A stretch of 12,118 nucleotides of DNA from CAZOOA01 sp964581355 (GCA_964581355.1 CAZOOA010000082.1:1-12118); one strand, 5' to 3'. Numbered from the stretch's first letter, positions 1 through 7,419 are shown. The notes: a model not told the origin generated them from the letters alone. Made by a program: numbers and translations.

Positions 1-30
1 AGAAGGGTGCCTGAAAGGGGTACAAGCACT

Positions 31-225
31 ATGGGAAAGACATTGGAACAAGTTGCCGCAGAAATAGACAAGCTCAGGGAAGATCTGCACCAGCTTTACC
101 TTCGCAGCAACCAGGTTACTCCAGATGTTTTGCTGCTTTCTGGCTTGTTGGATGAAAAGATCAACGAATACCTGCGCTTGCAAAATGCCTGTGAACGTGG
201 CGGCGAAAGTGTAAAACAAAATTAG
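31..225 (+). CDS. Spo0E-like aspartyl-phosphate phosphatase (sporulation regulator)
   Basis: The 64-residue product has the size and layout of the Spo0E family: two helices joined by a short turn. The second helix carries the family signature S37-x-x-L40-D41-x-x-I44-x-x-Y47. Family members dephosphorylate the response regulator Spo0A~P and so delay entry into sporulation; Asp41 is the expected key acidic residue. I chose the ATG at 31 because AAAGGGG lies about 10 bases upstream. The in-frame GTG at 7 would add 8 residues but has its purine run directly against the start codon. The protein is cytoplasmic with no signal peptide or membrane segment. It is not obviously part of an operon here, because the next gene is on the other strand and a terminator follows. 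The phosphorylated target is inferred from the family; some Spo0E-like proteins act on other regulators. Confidence 0.8.
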   Translation: MGKTLEQVAAEIDKLREDLHQLYLRSNQVTPDVLLLSGLLDEKINEYLRLQNACERGGESVKQN

Positions 226-386
226 TTTTTTCCTTTTTCCCCTTTATCGAATGGAGCCAGTATCAGCTGGACCATGAGCCTCCTGCCCAGGGGTGGGCCT
301 GAAATGCGGAGGCAGCACCCCGGATCATTTTATTGCCTTGAAAAGGCAAATCGACAAGAGGCAACAAAGAGAATTTGTTTGCCTTC
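226..386 (+). other. Gene-free stretch with several hairpins; possible structured RNA or 3' UTR
   Basis: No convincing protein gene lies between the Spo0E-like gene and recD2. Read on the + strand there are four hairpins: CCAG 257-260 with CTGG 267-270; GCCTCC 278-283 with GGAGGC 308-313, enclosing GCCCA 285-289 / TGGGC 294-298; TTGCCTT 333-339 with AAGGCAA 343-349; and AGGCAACAAA 359-368 with TTTG 374-377 plus TTGCCT 379-384 (one bulged T). The strand is uncertain, since stems also fold on the opposite strand as the recD2 3' UTR. I see no match to a known RNA class. Confidence 0.35.
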
Positions 387-440
387 AAAACCCTACTTTT
401 TTGCTGGGAAACAGCATTTCCCGAAAAAGGAGGGTTTTTT
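387..440 (+). terminator. Strong intrinsic terminator, probably bidirectional
   Basis: AAAACCCT (387-394) pairs with AGGGTTTT (431-438). Inside are a T-run/A-run stem (about 396-401 with 423-427) and an inner GGGAAA (406-411) / TTTCCC (417-422) hairpin. The + strand ends in six T (435-440), which suits the Spo0E-side transcript. The - strand ends in four T, which would suit recD2, whose stop codon lies 35 bases away. Confidence 0.7.
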
Positions 441-474
441 GCTTTCCTCCCTGTCAAACCGCCGCTATCCCTTC

Positions 475-2844
475 TTACCCGGATAGTTCCTGAAGCAGGG
501 TATCCAGGTAACTGTAGCGCTTTTCCACCTTGTTGTTGTTCACCGCGATAGCGACCGCTTTAAAGGTGCCGATGAGAACGACCAGGTTTTTGGCCCGGGT
601 AATTCCGGTATAAAGCAGGTTGCGCTGCAAAAGAATAAAGTGCTGGGTGACCACGGGCATAACCACCACGGGATACTCGCTGCCCTGGCTCTTGTGGACC
701 GAAACGGCATAGGAAAGGACCAGCTCGTCCAGGTCCAGGAGATCGTAGGGCACTTCCCGAATCCCGGATACTTCGTTAAAACAGACCCACAGTTCCCCTT
801 CCTCCCGGTCGATGGCGGCAATACGGCCGACGTCACCGTTGAACACCTCTTTTTCATAGTTGTTGCGGATCTGCATCACCTTGTCCCCCAGGCGGAAGAC
901 GGTGCTGCCGCTTTGGATTTCTGCCTTGCTCCGGGACGGGGGATTGAGTTCGCCCTGCAGCAGCAGGTTGAGCCGCTCCACCCCGACAGGGGTTTTGCGC
1001 ATGGGGGTCAGGACCTGGATGTCTTCCAGAGGGTCATAGGGACCGTAGCGGGGCAACCTGTGGCGGCAGAGATCGACGATGGTGGAAGCCACCTGCTCGG
1101 GATCTTCTTCTTTAATAAAGAAAAAGTCCCGCTCTTTTTTGTTCAGAACCGGCTTCTCCCCCTGGTTGATCCGGTGGGCATTGACCACGATCATGCTCTC
1201 CCGGGCCTGGCGGAAAATGGTGTTGAGGCGGACGCAGGGGATGACTCCCGACTGGATTATGTCGCGCAGCACGTTGCCGGCCCCCACCGAGGGAAGCTGG
1301 TCCACGTCGCCGACCAGGATAAGCCGGCATCCGGGCGGAACTGCCTTGAGCAGGTTGTAAAACAGGTGGAGATCCAGCATGGAGGCTTCATCCACGATAA
1401 TAGCCCGGGCCGGAATGGGGTTTTCCTCGTTGCGCTGGAAACGAAAACCCTTTCCTTCCACATAGGAATATTCCAGCAGGCGGTGGATGGTTTTGGCTTC
1501 CAACCCGGTCGTTTCTGTCATGCGTTTGGCTGCCCGCCCTGTGGGCGCCGCCAACAGCACCTTGAGCTGGTGCCGCTGGAACAGCTTGAGCAAAGTCTTA
1601 ATGGTGGTCGTTTTCCCGGTCCCGGGGCCGCCGGTCACGACCATAACACCGTTTGAACAGGCCTTGTAGACTGCCTGGACCTGTTCCGGGGCCAGTTCAA
1701 TCTGCTCGTCCTGCAAAAGGTCCTCCACCACACCTTCATCTTCCGGCGAGAACAGGGACAGCTGTTTTTCCAGCAGGGTTACCAGCCTTTCAGCAGCCCC
1801 TTTTTCCGCCAGGAAAAAGGGGGCGGCATAGACCAGCTGCCGGCCTTCCGCATCGGTCCGGCGGATTACCCGCCCTTCTTTTTCCAGTATCTCCAGCTGG
1901 CTTTCCACCAGGTCCGCTGTTATTTCCTGCCCGGTTCGCGCCTGGTGTAAAACACCCTGCTTTAAGCTTTCTCCCGCCGTATGATCCGGCGGGGAAGGGA
2001 GTGAATGACCGGTTTTTTCTGTTCCTGCATCGGCTGAACCCTGCTGCCCGGAAGCGGGCGCTCCCTGTTCCGGGGCTTCCTGCCTGGCAGCCCCTTCTTT
2101 GTTTTCCTGGTGATAGAGCATTTCCAGGACTTTCTCCCGCACTTCCGCAGCGGGCAGGAACACATGCCCCTCAGCGGCCGCCTGGTTGAGCATAAACTGG
2201 ATCGCCGCCCGGATCCGCTGGGGAGAATTAAAGGGCAGCCCCAGCTGCCGGGCAATCCGGTCTGCAGTTAAAAAGCCCACGCCGAACATTTCTTCTGCCA
2301 AACGGTAGGGGTTTTCCTTCAACAGGGTGATCGTCTGCTCCCCGTAGTGTTTGAACAGCCGGACAGCCAGGGCCGGGCTGATACCGTAATGCTGTAAAAA
2401 GAGCATGACTTCCTTGATATTTTTGTGCTGCAGGTAACTGCGGTGGATCATGGAGGCTTTCTTGGGGCCAATGCCGCTTATCCGGGTTAATTCCTGGGGG
2501 CTGTTTTCAATCACCTCCAGAACCTGCGTATCGAATTGTTTCACCAGCTGCCGGGCAGTATGCTCGCCAACCCCCTTGATCAGGCCAGAAGCCAAAAACC
2601 GTTGCAGACCTTCCGCTGAAGTGGGGATCACCGACTCCCACTCCTTGACCTGCAGCTGGGGTCCGTAGCGGGGATGGACTTTCCACTCGCCTTTCAAACG
2701 CAGGCTGTCCCCCTCCTGCATAGGCGGAAAATGGCCCACGAAGACCAGGTCTTCCTGCTCGGCAACAGAAAGGCGCCCGACCATAAAAGTAGTCTCCGCA
2801 CTGTAAAAGGTAATCCGCTCCAGGGTCCCCTCGTATGCTTCCAC
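475..2844 (-). CDS. recD2: RecD2-family (YrrC-like) ATP-dependent DNA helicase
   Basis: A superfamily 1B 5'-3' DNA helicase of the stand-alone RecD2 type, involved in DNA repair and replication-fork maintenance without RecBC. From the GTG start the product is 789 residues, close to Bacillus YrrC. The N-terminal domain opens with EGTLERITFY, followed by helix-hairpin-helix repeats around GLIKGVGEHTA and SGIGPKKA. Helicase motifs follow in order: Walker A GGPGTGKT (about 403-411), APTGRAAKR, DEAS (about 484-487), GDVDQLPSVG (about 513-521), HKSQGSE (about 715-721) and YTGITRAK (about 745-752). I chose GTG 2844 because GGGGGGA lies 9 bases upstream and the N-terminus then matches the family; longer in-frame starts lie in or before the promoter. 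Residues about 243-305 are a low-complexity G/A/P/Q/E insert. Confidence 0.95.
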   Translation of the reverse strand: MEAYEGTLERITFYSAETTFMVGRLSVAEQEDLVFVGHFPPMQEGDSLRLKGEWKVHPRYGPQLQVKEWESVIPTSAEGLQRFLASGLIKGVGEHTARQLVKQFDTQVLEVIENSPQELTRISGIGPKKASMIHRSYLQHKNIKEVMLFLQHYGISPALAVRLFKHYGEQTITLLKENPYRLAEEMFGVGFLTADRIARQLGLPFNSPQRIRAAIQFMLNQAAAEGHVFLPAAEVREKVLEMLYHQENKEGAARQEAPEQGAPASGQQGSADAGTEKTGHSLPSPPDHTAGESLKQGVLHQARTGQEITADLVESQLEILEKEGRVIRRTDAEGRQLVYAAPFFLAEKGAAERLVTLLEKQLSLFSPEDEGVVEDLLQDEQIELAPEQVQAVYKACSNGVMVVTGGPGTGKTTTIKTLLKLFQRHQLKVLLAAPTGRAAKRMTETTGLEAKTIHRLLEYSYVEGKGFRFQRNEENPIPARAIIVDEASMLDLHLFYNLLKAVPPGCRLILVGDVDQLPSVGAGNVLRDIIQSGVIPCVRLNTIFRQARESMIVVNAHRINQGEKPVLNKKERDFFFIKEEDPEQVASTIVDLCRHRLPRYGPYDPLEDIQVLTPMRKTPVGVERLNLLLQGELNPPSRSKAEIQSGSTVFRLGDKVMQIRNNYEKEVFNGDVGRIAAIDREEGELWVCFNEVSGIREVPYDLLDLDELVLSYAVSVHKSQGSEYPVVVMPVVTQHFILLQRNLLYTGITRAKNLVVLIGTFKAVAIAVNNNKVEKRYSYLDTLLQELSG

Positions 2845-2920
2845 GCCCTGACATCCCCCCAAGTAAGTCGTAGAAAAACCGATGATTCCGCCAAGCATCA
2901 CCGGATTTAATTCTATGGAA

Positions 2921-2949
2921 AGTATACCAGCCCGGCCATTAAAAGACAA
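2921..2949 (-). promoter_or_regulatory. Sigma-A type promoter of recD2
   Basis: On the - strand, TTGTCT (2949-2944) is separated by exactly 17 bases from TATACT (2926-2921). Transcription would start near 2914, giving a leader of about 70 bases before the GTG at 2844. The promoter lies just below the metK terminator, so recD2 appears to be transcribed on its own. Confidence 0.7.
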
Positions 2950-3001
2950 TATTATTTTCCCCTCAGGCGGCCGGCAGAAACAGGCTTCAGGCACCCGGAA
3001 C

Positions 3002-3037
3002 AAAAACCCCCTGGGCAGAGACATCCCTGCCAGGGGG
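3002..3037 (-). terminator. Intrinsic terminator after metK
   Basis: Read on the - strand, CCCCCTGGCAG pairs with CTGCCCAGGGGG (one bulged C) and is followed by TTTTTG. It lies 49 bases beyond the metK stop codon and separates metK from the recD2 promoter. Confidence 0.85.
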
Positions 3038-3086
3038 TATAGAAACCGTTATATGGTTTTGTCCGGCTTCGCTGCTTCGACCTGCT

Positions 3087-4286
3087 TTAGAGTCCGGCGT
3101 CCTTTTTCAGGACTTCGGCTTTGTCGGTCTTTTCCCAGGGCAGGTCCAGGTCCACGCGGCCAAAGTGCCCGTATGACGCTACCGGCGTATAAATAGGTTG
3201 GCGCAGCTGGAGATTTTCGATGATCGCGGCGGGACGCAGGTCGAAGTGCTTGGCAATAAGCTTTTCTATCTGCTCCACCGGGATTTTCTCCGTGCCAAAG
3301 GTTTCCACGAAAACGGAAATGGGACGGGCCACACCGATGGCATAGGCCAATTCCAGTTCACAGGAATCGGCCAACCCGGCAGCAACCACGTTTTTGGCCA
3401 CGTAGCGGCCGGCGTAGCTGGCCGAGCGGTCCACTTTTGTGGGGTCCTTGCCGGAGAAGCAGCCGCCGCCGTGACGGGAGTAACCGCCGTATGTGTCGAC
3501 GATAATCTTCCGCCCGGTCAGCCCGCAGTCTCCCAGGGGACCCCCGACCACGAAACGGCCTGTGGGATTGATGTAAAACTTGGTCTTGCGGTCTAACAGT
3601 TCAGGCGGGATGATCTCCTTGACAACCACTTCCACCAGGTCGTCCCGCAGGCGGGACAGGGAGATATCGTCGCGGTGTTGGGCCGCAAGAACCACAGCTG
3701 CTACCCGCGCAGGTTTACCATCGTGATATTCTATCGTCACCTGGGATTTGCCGTCGGGGCGCAGGTACGGCAGCACCTTGCTTTTGCGCACTTTGGCCAA
3801 GTGGCGGGCCAGCTTGTGGGACAGGGCGATGGGCAGGGGCATCAATTCTTCGGTTTCATTGCAGGCAAAACCGAAAATAATCCCCTGGTCTCCCGCTCCC
3901 ACTCGGTTATAGACATCTTCTACGTTTTCACCTTCTTTAATTTCCCAAGCCTCGTTAACTCCCATGGCTATATCTGGTGATTGCTCATCAATGGATGTCA
4001 GCACGGCGCAGGTGTCGCCGTCAAATCCAAATTTGGCCCGGGTATAGCCGATCTGCTTCACCGTCTCCCGGACAATTTGCGGGATGTCCACATAGCAGGT
4101 AGTGGTAATCTCCCCGGCTACCAAAACCAGGCCGGTGGAGACCATGGTTTCTGCCGCTACCCTTCCCTGTGGGTCCTCGGCCATGATGGCATCAAGGATT
4201 GCATCGGAAATCTGATCTGAAACCTTGTCGGGATGTCCTTCTGTCACTGATTCTGAGGTAAAAAGCACTACTCCATCTCGATTCAT
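3087..4286 (-). CDS. metK: S-adenosylmethionine synthetase (methionine adenosyltransferase)
   Basis: Makes S-adenosylmethionine from ATP and methionine in the cytoplasm, releasing phosphate and pyrophosphate. The 399-residue length is normal for bacterial MetK. Diagnostic motifs are GHPDK near residue 18 (ATP binding), GAGDQGIIFGFA near 130, PTGRFVVGGP and GDCGLTGRKIIVDTYGG in the middle, and the phosphate-binding loop GGGCFSGKDPTKVDRSASY. Family members usually have Ala where this loop has Cys. The ATG has GGAGGAGG 10 bases upstream. The gene sits between its SAM-I riboswitch and an intrinsic terminator, so it is a single-gene unit under feedback control by its own product, apart from possible read-through from fabZ. 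Confidence 0.98.
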   Translation of the reverse strand: MNRDGVVLFTSESVTEGHPDKVSDQISDAILDAIMAEDPQGRVAAETMVSTGLVLVAGEITTTCYVDIPQIVRETVKQIGYTRAKFGFDGDTCAVLTSIDEQSPDIAMGVNEAWEIKEGENVEDVYNRVGAGDQGIIFGFACNETEELMPLPIALSHKLARHLAKVRKSKVLPYLRPDGKSQVTIEYHDGKPARVAAVVLAAQHRDDISLSRLRDDLVEVVVKEIIPPELLDRKTKFYINPTGRFVVGGPLGDCGLTGRKIIVDTYGGYSRHGGGCFSGKDPTKVDRSASYAGRYVAKNVVAAGLADSCELELAYAIGVARPISVFVETFGTEKIPVEQIEKLIAKHFDLRPAAIIENLQLRQPIYTPVASYGHFGRVDLDLPWEKTDKAEVLKKDAGL

Positions 4287-4321
4287 CTAACAATAACCTC
4301 CTCCAATATTTTGGGCCCATA

Positions 4322-4354
4322 AATCAAAAATACCTCCACCTGGAAGTAGAGGTA
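4322..4354 (-). terminator. Riboswitch expression platform: intrinsic terminator before metK
   Basis: On the - strand, TACCTCTAC (4354-4346) pairs with GTGGAGGTA (4339-4331) across the loop TTCCAG and is followed by TTTTTGATTT. The antiterminator is also visible: AGAGGT (4366-4361), the 3' edge of riboswitch stem P1, can pair with ACCTCT (4353-4348) of the terminator, with a further AAG/CTT pairing next to it. SAM binding should hold P1 closed and favour termination. Confidence 0.9.
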
Positions 4355-4364
4355 AGGGCAACCT

Positions 4365-4549
4365 CTCTTATCTCCCAGGACCGGCCATAAAAGTACCGAC
4401 CTGTGGGAATTGGCACCATTCGACTCTGCCAGGCGTGCAGCTGAATCTGCTTCCATTTCCCGGGAAATATTCCGGGAAAGGCGTTTGCCTGGCGCATGTC
4501 CGGTTGCCGGGGTTCATAGAGCCCATCTCTCCCCCACTCTGGATAAGAG
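4365..4549 (-). promoter_or_regulatory. SAM-I (S-box) riboswitch controlling metK
   Basis: The - strand RNA opens with CTCTTATCCAGAG, then GGGGGAG and the core TGAACCCCGGCAACC. Later come GGTGCCAATTCC and the closing GGGAGATAAGAG, whose CTCTTAT/ATAAGAG ends form stem P1. This order of blocks is characteristic of the S-box aptamer, which binds S-adenosylmethionine. The loop between P3 and P4 is long. The element lies directly before metK and is followed by a mutually exclusive antiterminator/terminator pair, so it should be an OFF switch. Confidence 0.95.
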
Positions 4550-4583
4550 TAAAAAGCAAATATGCTTTTAACACTTAGCTAAT

Positions 4584-4612
4584 ATCATATTACAAGCGGT
4601 AGTTCTTGTCAA
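4584..4612 (-). promoter_or_regulatory. Sigma-A promoter of the metK riboswitch transcript
   Basis: On the - strand, a consensus TTGACA (4612-4607) is followed after exactly 17 bases by TATGAT (4589-4584). The start point would be near 4577, about 28 bases before riboswitch stem P1. It lies only 30 bases past the fabZ stop codon, with no terminator between. Confidence 0.85.
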
Positions 4613-4642
4613 CTACCTATTTAGGTTTTTGGATTCCCATGG

Positions 4643-5137
4643 CTAACCTTCCTGTTGTGATTCTTCTTGCGATTCGTGCTGTTGCGGGCCTTTTTCCCGC
4701 TCATCTTCCACCAGGGCAAAGAGCAGTTCCCCGGTGGCGACCACCTTGTCCCCGACCCGGGCTTCTCCCTCGCCCCGGCCAAAATTCCCCCTGGTGCCCG
4801 TTAAAGTGACATCCATAACCAGGGCGTCCCCGGGGCGCACCATCTCTTTAAAGCGCACTTTGTTAATCCCGGTAAACAGGACCAGTTTGCCCCGGTATTG
4901 CTCCTGCTGGAGCAAGGCAACAGCGCCTACCTGGGCCATGGCCTCAACAATTAACACCCCGGGCATAATGGGTTCGCCGGGAAAATGCCCCTGGAAAAAG
5001 GGCTCATTCACGGTTACATTTTTTATCCCTGTCGCTTTTTCCCCGGGAACCACTTCCTCAATGCGGTCGACCAGGAGAAAAGGATAGCGGTGGGGTAAAA
5101 TCTGCTGGATATCTTTTGCCGATAAGGGAGTCTGCAT
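4643..5137 (-). CDS. fabZ: (3R)-hydroxyacyl-[acyl-carrier-protein] dehydratase FabZ
   Basis: Removes water from 3-hydroxyacyl-ACP to give trans-2-enoyl-ACP in type II fatty acid synthesis, in the cytoplasm. The hot-dog fold family is identified by LPHRYPFLLVDR at residues 14-25 and by NEPFFQGHFPGEPIMPGVLIVEAMAQ. The catalytic pair His51 and Glu65 has the usual 14-residue spacing. I chose ATG 5137 because AGGAGG lies 9 bases upstream; an in-frame start at 5188 would add a hydrophobic 17-residue tail that FabZ lacks. The 164-residue protein is about 20 residues longer than usual because of a charged, Gln/Glu-rich C-terminal tail. No other fatty acid gene is adjacent. No terminator separates it from metK, so read-through into the riboswitch is likely. 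Confidence 0.95.
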   Translation of the reverse strand: MQTPLSAKDIQQILPHRYPFLLVDRIEEVVPGEKATGIKNVTVNEPFFQGHFPGEPIMPGVLIVEAMAQVGAVALLQQEQYRGKLVLFTGINKVRFKEMVRPGDALVMDVTLTGTRGNFGRGEGEARVGDKVVATGELLFALVEDEREKGPQQHESQEESQQEG

Positions 5138-5150
5138 TATAATAAACCTC

Positions 5151-5179
5151 CTGAAAATGAAATAAATATATGATATAAT
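5151..5179 (+). promoter_or_regulatory. Promoter of the HD-GYP gene
   Basis: On the + strand, CTGAAA (5151-5156) is separated by 17 bases from a consensus TATAAT (5174-5179). Transcription would start near 5186, about 66 bases before the chosen ATG. The -35 box overlaps the ribosome binding site of divergent fabZ (5147-5152). I could not settle on a fabZ promoter in the same AT-rich stretch. Confidence 0.55.
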
Positions 5180-5251
5180 CAAAAACAATCGTAACCGATG
5201 GCATATTCAAATCTTGGCATGTTCAAATCTGCTCAACGGGGTGATGCTTTG

Positions 5252-6469
5252 ATGAAACATCTGGAAGATAGACCAAACCAACCCCTGGAGATCAACCTGG
5301 GGGACTTCGTCCTCTCTGTTTCCTGGGCCATGGATTTAGCCAGCCCCAAAATTTTTAAGCATTCCGCCCGGGTCGCCTATATTGCTTCCAGGGTTTGCTC
5401 GCAACTAGGCCTGGATGAAGAAGAGACCAACCAGGTTCTTTTCGCTTCCCTGATCCACGACTCAGGCATTTCTTCCTCGGAGATGAAGCTGAACGCCCTG
5501 GCTTTCGATTTGGGTAGCCAGGCCAAAAACCACTGTATCGAAGGCTACCACCTGATGAAGGATTCGCCGGTGCTTTCCTTTACCGCACCCTTAATCCTGC
5601 ATCACCATCTCCACTGGGAATCTCTTGGCGGCAAACCGGAAGATGCCACCCGGGAAGAGTTCCTGGGAAACCTGATCCACCTGGCCGACCGGGTGGAGAT
5701 CAGCATCAACCGGGAAAAACCCATCCTGCCCCAAAAGGACCGGCTCGTCGAGCGCATCGCCAACTATTCGGGGACCCTGTTTTCCCCCCGCCTGGTCGAA
5801 GCCTTCCAGGGTGTCGCCCGGGAAGAGGCCTTCTGGCTGAACATCGAATCGGGCTACGGGGCCGATATTGCCGCATCCCGGGCCAAACAAGTCCCCGTGA
5901 AACTGAGCAGGCCGGAGATCAAAGAGCTGGCTTCCATCTTCGCGCAAATTGTCGACCGTAAAAGCCACTTTACCCTGCAGCATTCCCAGGGTGTGGCCCA
6001 GTTGGCCGCCCGGATGGCCGCTCACCTGGGCTTTTCCCCGGACGGGCAGGAGGAAATGGAGATTGCCGGCCTTTTGCACGACCTGGGCAAGCTCTCCATT
6101 CCCGACAGCATCCTGGAAAAACCGGCACCCCTGACCCCCCAGGAACGAATGTTGATGAAACAGCATACGTTCTATACATACCACCTGCTGGATAACATCG
6201 AAGCCTTTGACCAAATCAAGGATTGGGCCTCTTACCACCACGAGACACTCCAGGGCACTGGATATCCCTTCCGGCTTAGCGCCAGCGACCTGAGCCTGGA
6301 ATCCAGGATCATGGGCGCCTGCGATGTTTACCAGGCCTTGAGCGAGGACAGGCCTTACCGCCGGGCCATGGAGAAAAAGCAGGCCTTTTCGATCCTGGAG
6401 GAAATGTGCCAGGAAGGGTCACTGGATCCAGAGGTTGTCTCCGCCCTGAAAGAAATGGAAAGCTGTTAA
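5252..6469 (+). CDS. Tandem HD / HD-GYP domain protein, probable cyclic-di-GMP phosphodiesterase
   Basis: The 405-residue protein has two HD-type domains and nothing else recognisable. The N-terminal copy has His37, His69-Asp70 (LIHDSG) and a degenerate HHHLHWESLGG (117-127) where the GYP signature should be. The C-terminal copy is complete: His244, His276-Asp277 (LLHDLGK), His329-His330-Glu331 and GTGYP at 335-339, followed by ACDVYQALSEDRPYR. HD-GYP enzymes hydrolyse cyclic-di-GMP with a two- or three-metal centre, so the second domain is likely active and the first may be structural or regulatory. There is no receiver domain, signal peptide or membrane segment, so it is probably cytoplasmic. 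I chose ATG 5252 because GGGGTGAT lies 6 bases upstream; the ATG at 5198 has no Shine-Dalgarno and would lie about 12 bases from the predicted transcript start. Confidence 0.85.
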   Translation: MKHLEDRPNQPLEINLGDFVLSVSWAMDLASPKIFKHSARVAYIASRVCSQLGLDEEETNQVLFASLIHDSGISSSEMKLNALAFDLGSQAKNHCIEGYHLMKDSPVLSFTAPLILHHHLHWESLGGKPEDATREEFLGNLIHLADRVEISINREKPILPQKDRLVERIANYSGTLFSPRLVEAFQGVAREEAFWLNIESGYGADIAASRAKQVPVKLSRPEIKELASIFAQIVDRKSHFTLQHSQGVAQLAARMAAHLGFSPDGQEEMEIAGLLHDLGKLSIPDSILEKPAPLTPQERMLMKQHTFYTYHLLDNIEAFDQIKDWASYHHETLQGTGYPFRLSASDLSLESRIMGACDVYQALSEDRPYRRAMEKKQAFSILEEMCQEGSLDPEVVSALKEMESC

Positions 6470-6650
6470 GGCGAAAAGCGTGTTTAAAACCTCTTAACAT
6501 TCCCTGCTGCGGAACCTTCGAGCCGTGGCGGCACGTGGCCCGGCCCTTATATTCGCGGCCTTTACATTCCCTGGTGGTTTGAGCCGCCCTGAACCTTAAC
6601 TGCAAAAGCCCAGACAGGATAAAACCTGGTCTACCGCCCTGCAGCACCTG

Positions 6651-7412
6651 CTACAGCGGTAGCTTGGAAGCGATTTCGGAAACAGCCTGGACCGCCTTGG
6701 ATGTGTCGGGCAGGTCAAACAGGGGCTTTCCATTTAAGTCAAAGTCCACCACCTGGTCATCCAGGGGGACGGTGCCGAGAAGTTCCAACCCTGTTTTCTC
6801 AATTTCCGGCATGAGGGCATTAATATTGTCATCCTGGGCCTTGGAGACAACCAGGTACACTTTGTCCACGTTGATCTTGACCGATTTGACGATTTCGTAC
6901 ACCCGGCCGGCGGAGCGGACACCCCGGGTAGTGGAATCGCTGGTGATAATCAGGTAGTCCACGTCGTCGATGGTGCGCCGGCTCAAATGCTCCATCCCCG
7001 CTTCATTGTCCACTGTGACATAGTCATAGTTGGTCCGCAATTTTTCCAGGTAATTTTTCAGCAAATCATTGGGGAAACAGTAACACCCGGGGCCGGTGGG
7101 GTTGCCCATGACCAACAGGTCGATCTGGTCGGACTCCACCAGTGCCTGGTTGATCCGCATCTGGATAAACATGTCTTTGGTCATCCCGGAAGGGACGGCC
7201 CGGGGGTCCTTGGTCTGTTCCAGGGCCATAGAGATGGTTTCCTCCACTTCCAACCCCAGGGCTTCATTCAGGTTGGCGTTGGCATCGGCATCGACAGCCA
7301 GGATCGCTTTATCCTGGTAGTTATTGGTCAGGTAACGCAGCATCAGCGCGGTAAATGTTGTTTTACCTGTCCCTCCCTTACCGGCTACAGCAATAACAAC
7401 TTCTTTTCCCAT
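6651..7412 (-). CDS. cooC: CooC-type nickel-insertion ATPase for Ni-Fe CO dehydrogenase
   Basis: A 253-residue MinD/SIMIBI-class P-loop ATPase. The deviant Walker A loop is GKGGTGKTT (11-19) with the signature lysine Lys12 and P-loop Lys17; DADAN follows at 41-45. The Cys110-x-Cys112 motif in GPGCYCFPN is the hallmark of CooC proteins: in the dimer two such motifs bind a metal ion, and ATP hydrolysis is coupled to nickel delivery to the C-cluster of anaerobic CO dehydrogenase. VDNEAGMEHLSRRT (about 136-149) is also typical. It is last in the likely moxR-VWA-cooC operon, 215 bases after the VWA gene, and converges on the HD-GYP gene. Its local ribosome binding site is weak (GGATGGA), but a strong one lies about 110 bases upstream across a stem. 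Related AcsF proteins of acetogens have the same motifs, so its exact client is open. Confidence 0.9.
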   Translation of the reverse strand: MGKEVVIAVAGKGGTGKTTFTALMLRYLTNNYQDKAILAVDADANANLNEALGLEVEETISMALEQTKDPRAVPSGMTKDMFIQMRINQALVESDQIDLLVMGNPTGPGCYCFPNDLLKNYLEKLRTNYDYVTVDNEAGMEHLSRRTIDDVDYLIITSDSTTRGVRSAGRVYEIVKSVKINVDKVYLVVSKAQDDNINALMPEIEKTGLELLGTVPLDDQVVDFDLNGKPLFDLPDTSKAVQAVSEIASKLPL

Positions 7413-7419
7413 TTAATTC

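Noticed and set aside
640..2189. Long + strand open frames opposite recD2 (338 and 178 codons)
   Set aside because: They lie antisense to a clearly conserved helicase, have no family resemblance, and reflect GC-rich codon use on the other strand.
2845..3024. Longer RecD2 start at 3024
   Set aside because: It would start inside the metK terminator and upstream of the recD2 promoter; the extra residues do not resemble the family.
4368..4574. 68-codon - strand frame over the SAM riboswitch
   Set aside because: The sequence is fully explained by the riboswitch aptamer and its flanks.
5591..6241. 216-codon - strand frame opposite the HD-GYP gene
   Set aside because: Antisense to conserved HD motifs with no recognisable domain; a codon-bias shadow.
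6470..6650. 181-base gap between the convergent HD-GYP and cooC genes; weak hairpin AGACAGG (6612-6618) / CCT-G-GTCT (6625-6632) and a repeated ACATTCCCTG
   Set aside because: The hairpin has a bulge and no T-run on either strand, and the repeat is short; I see no convincing terminator, RNA or gene.
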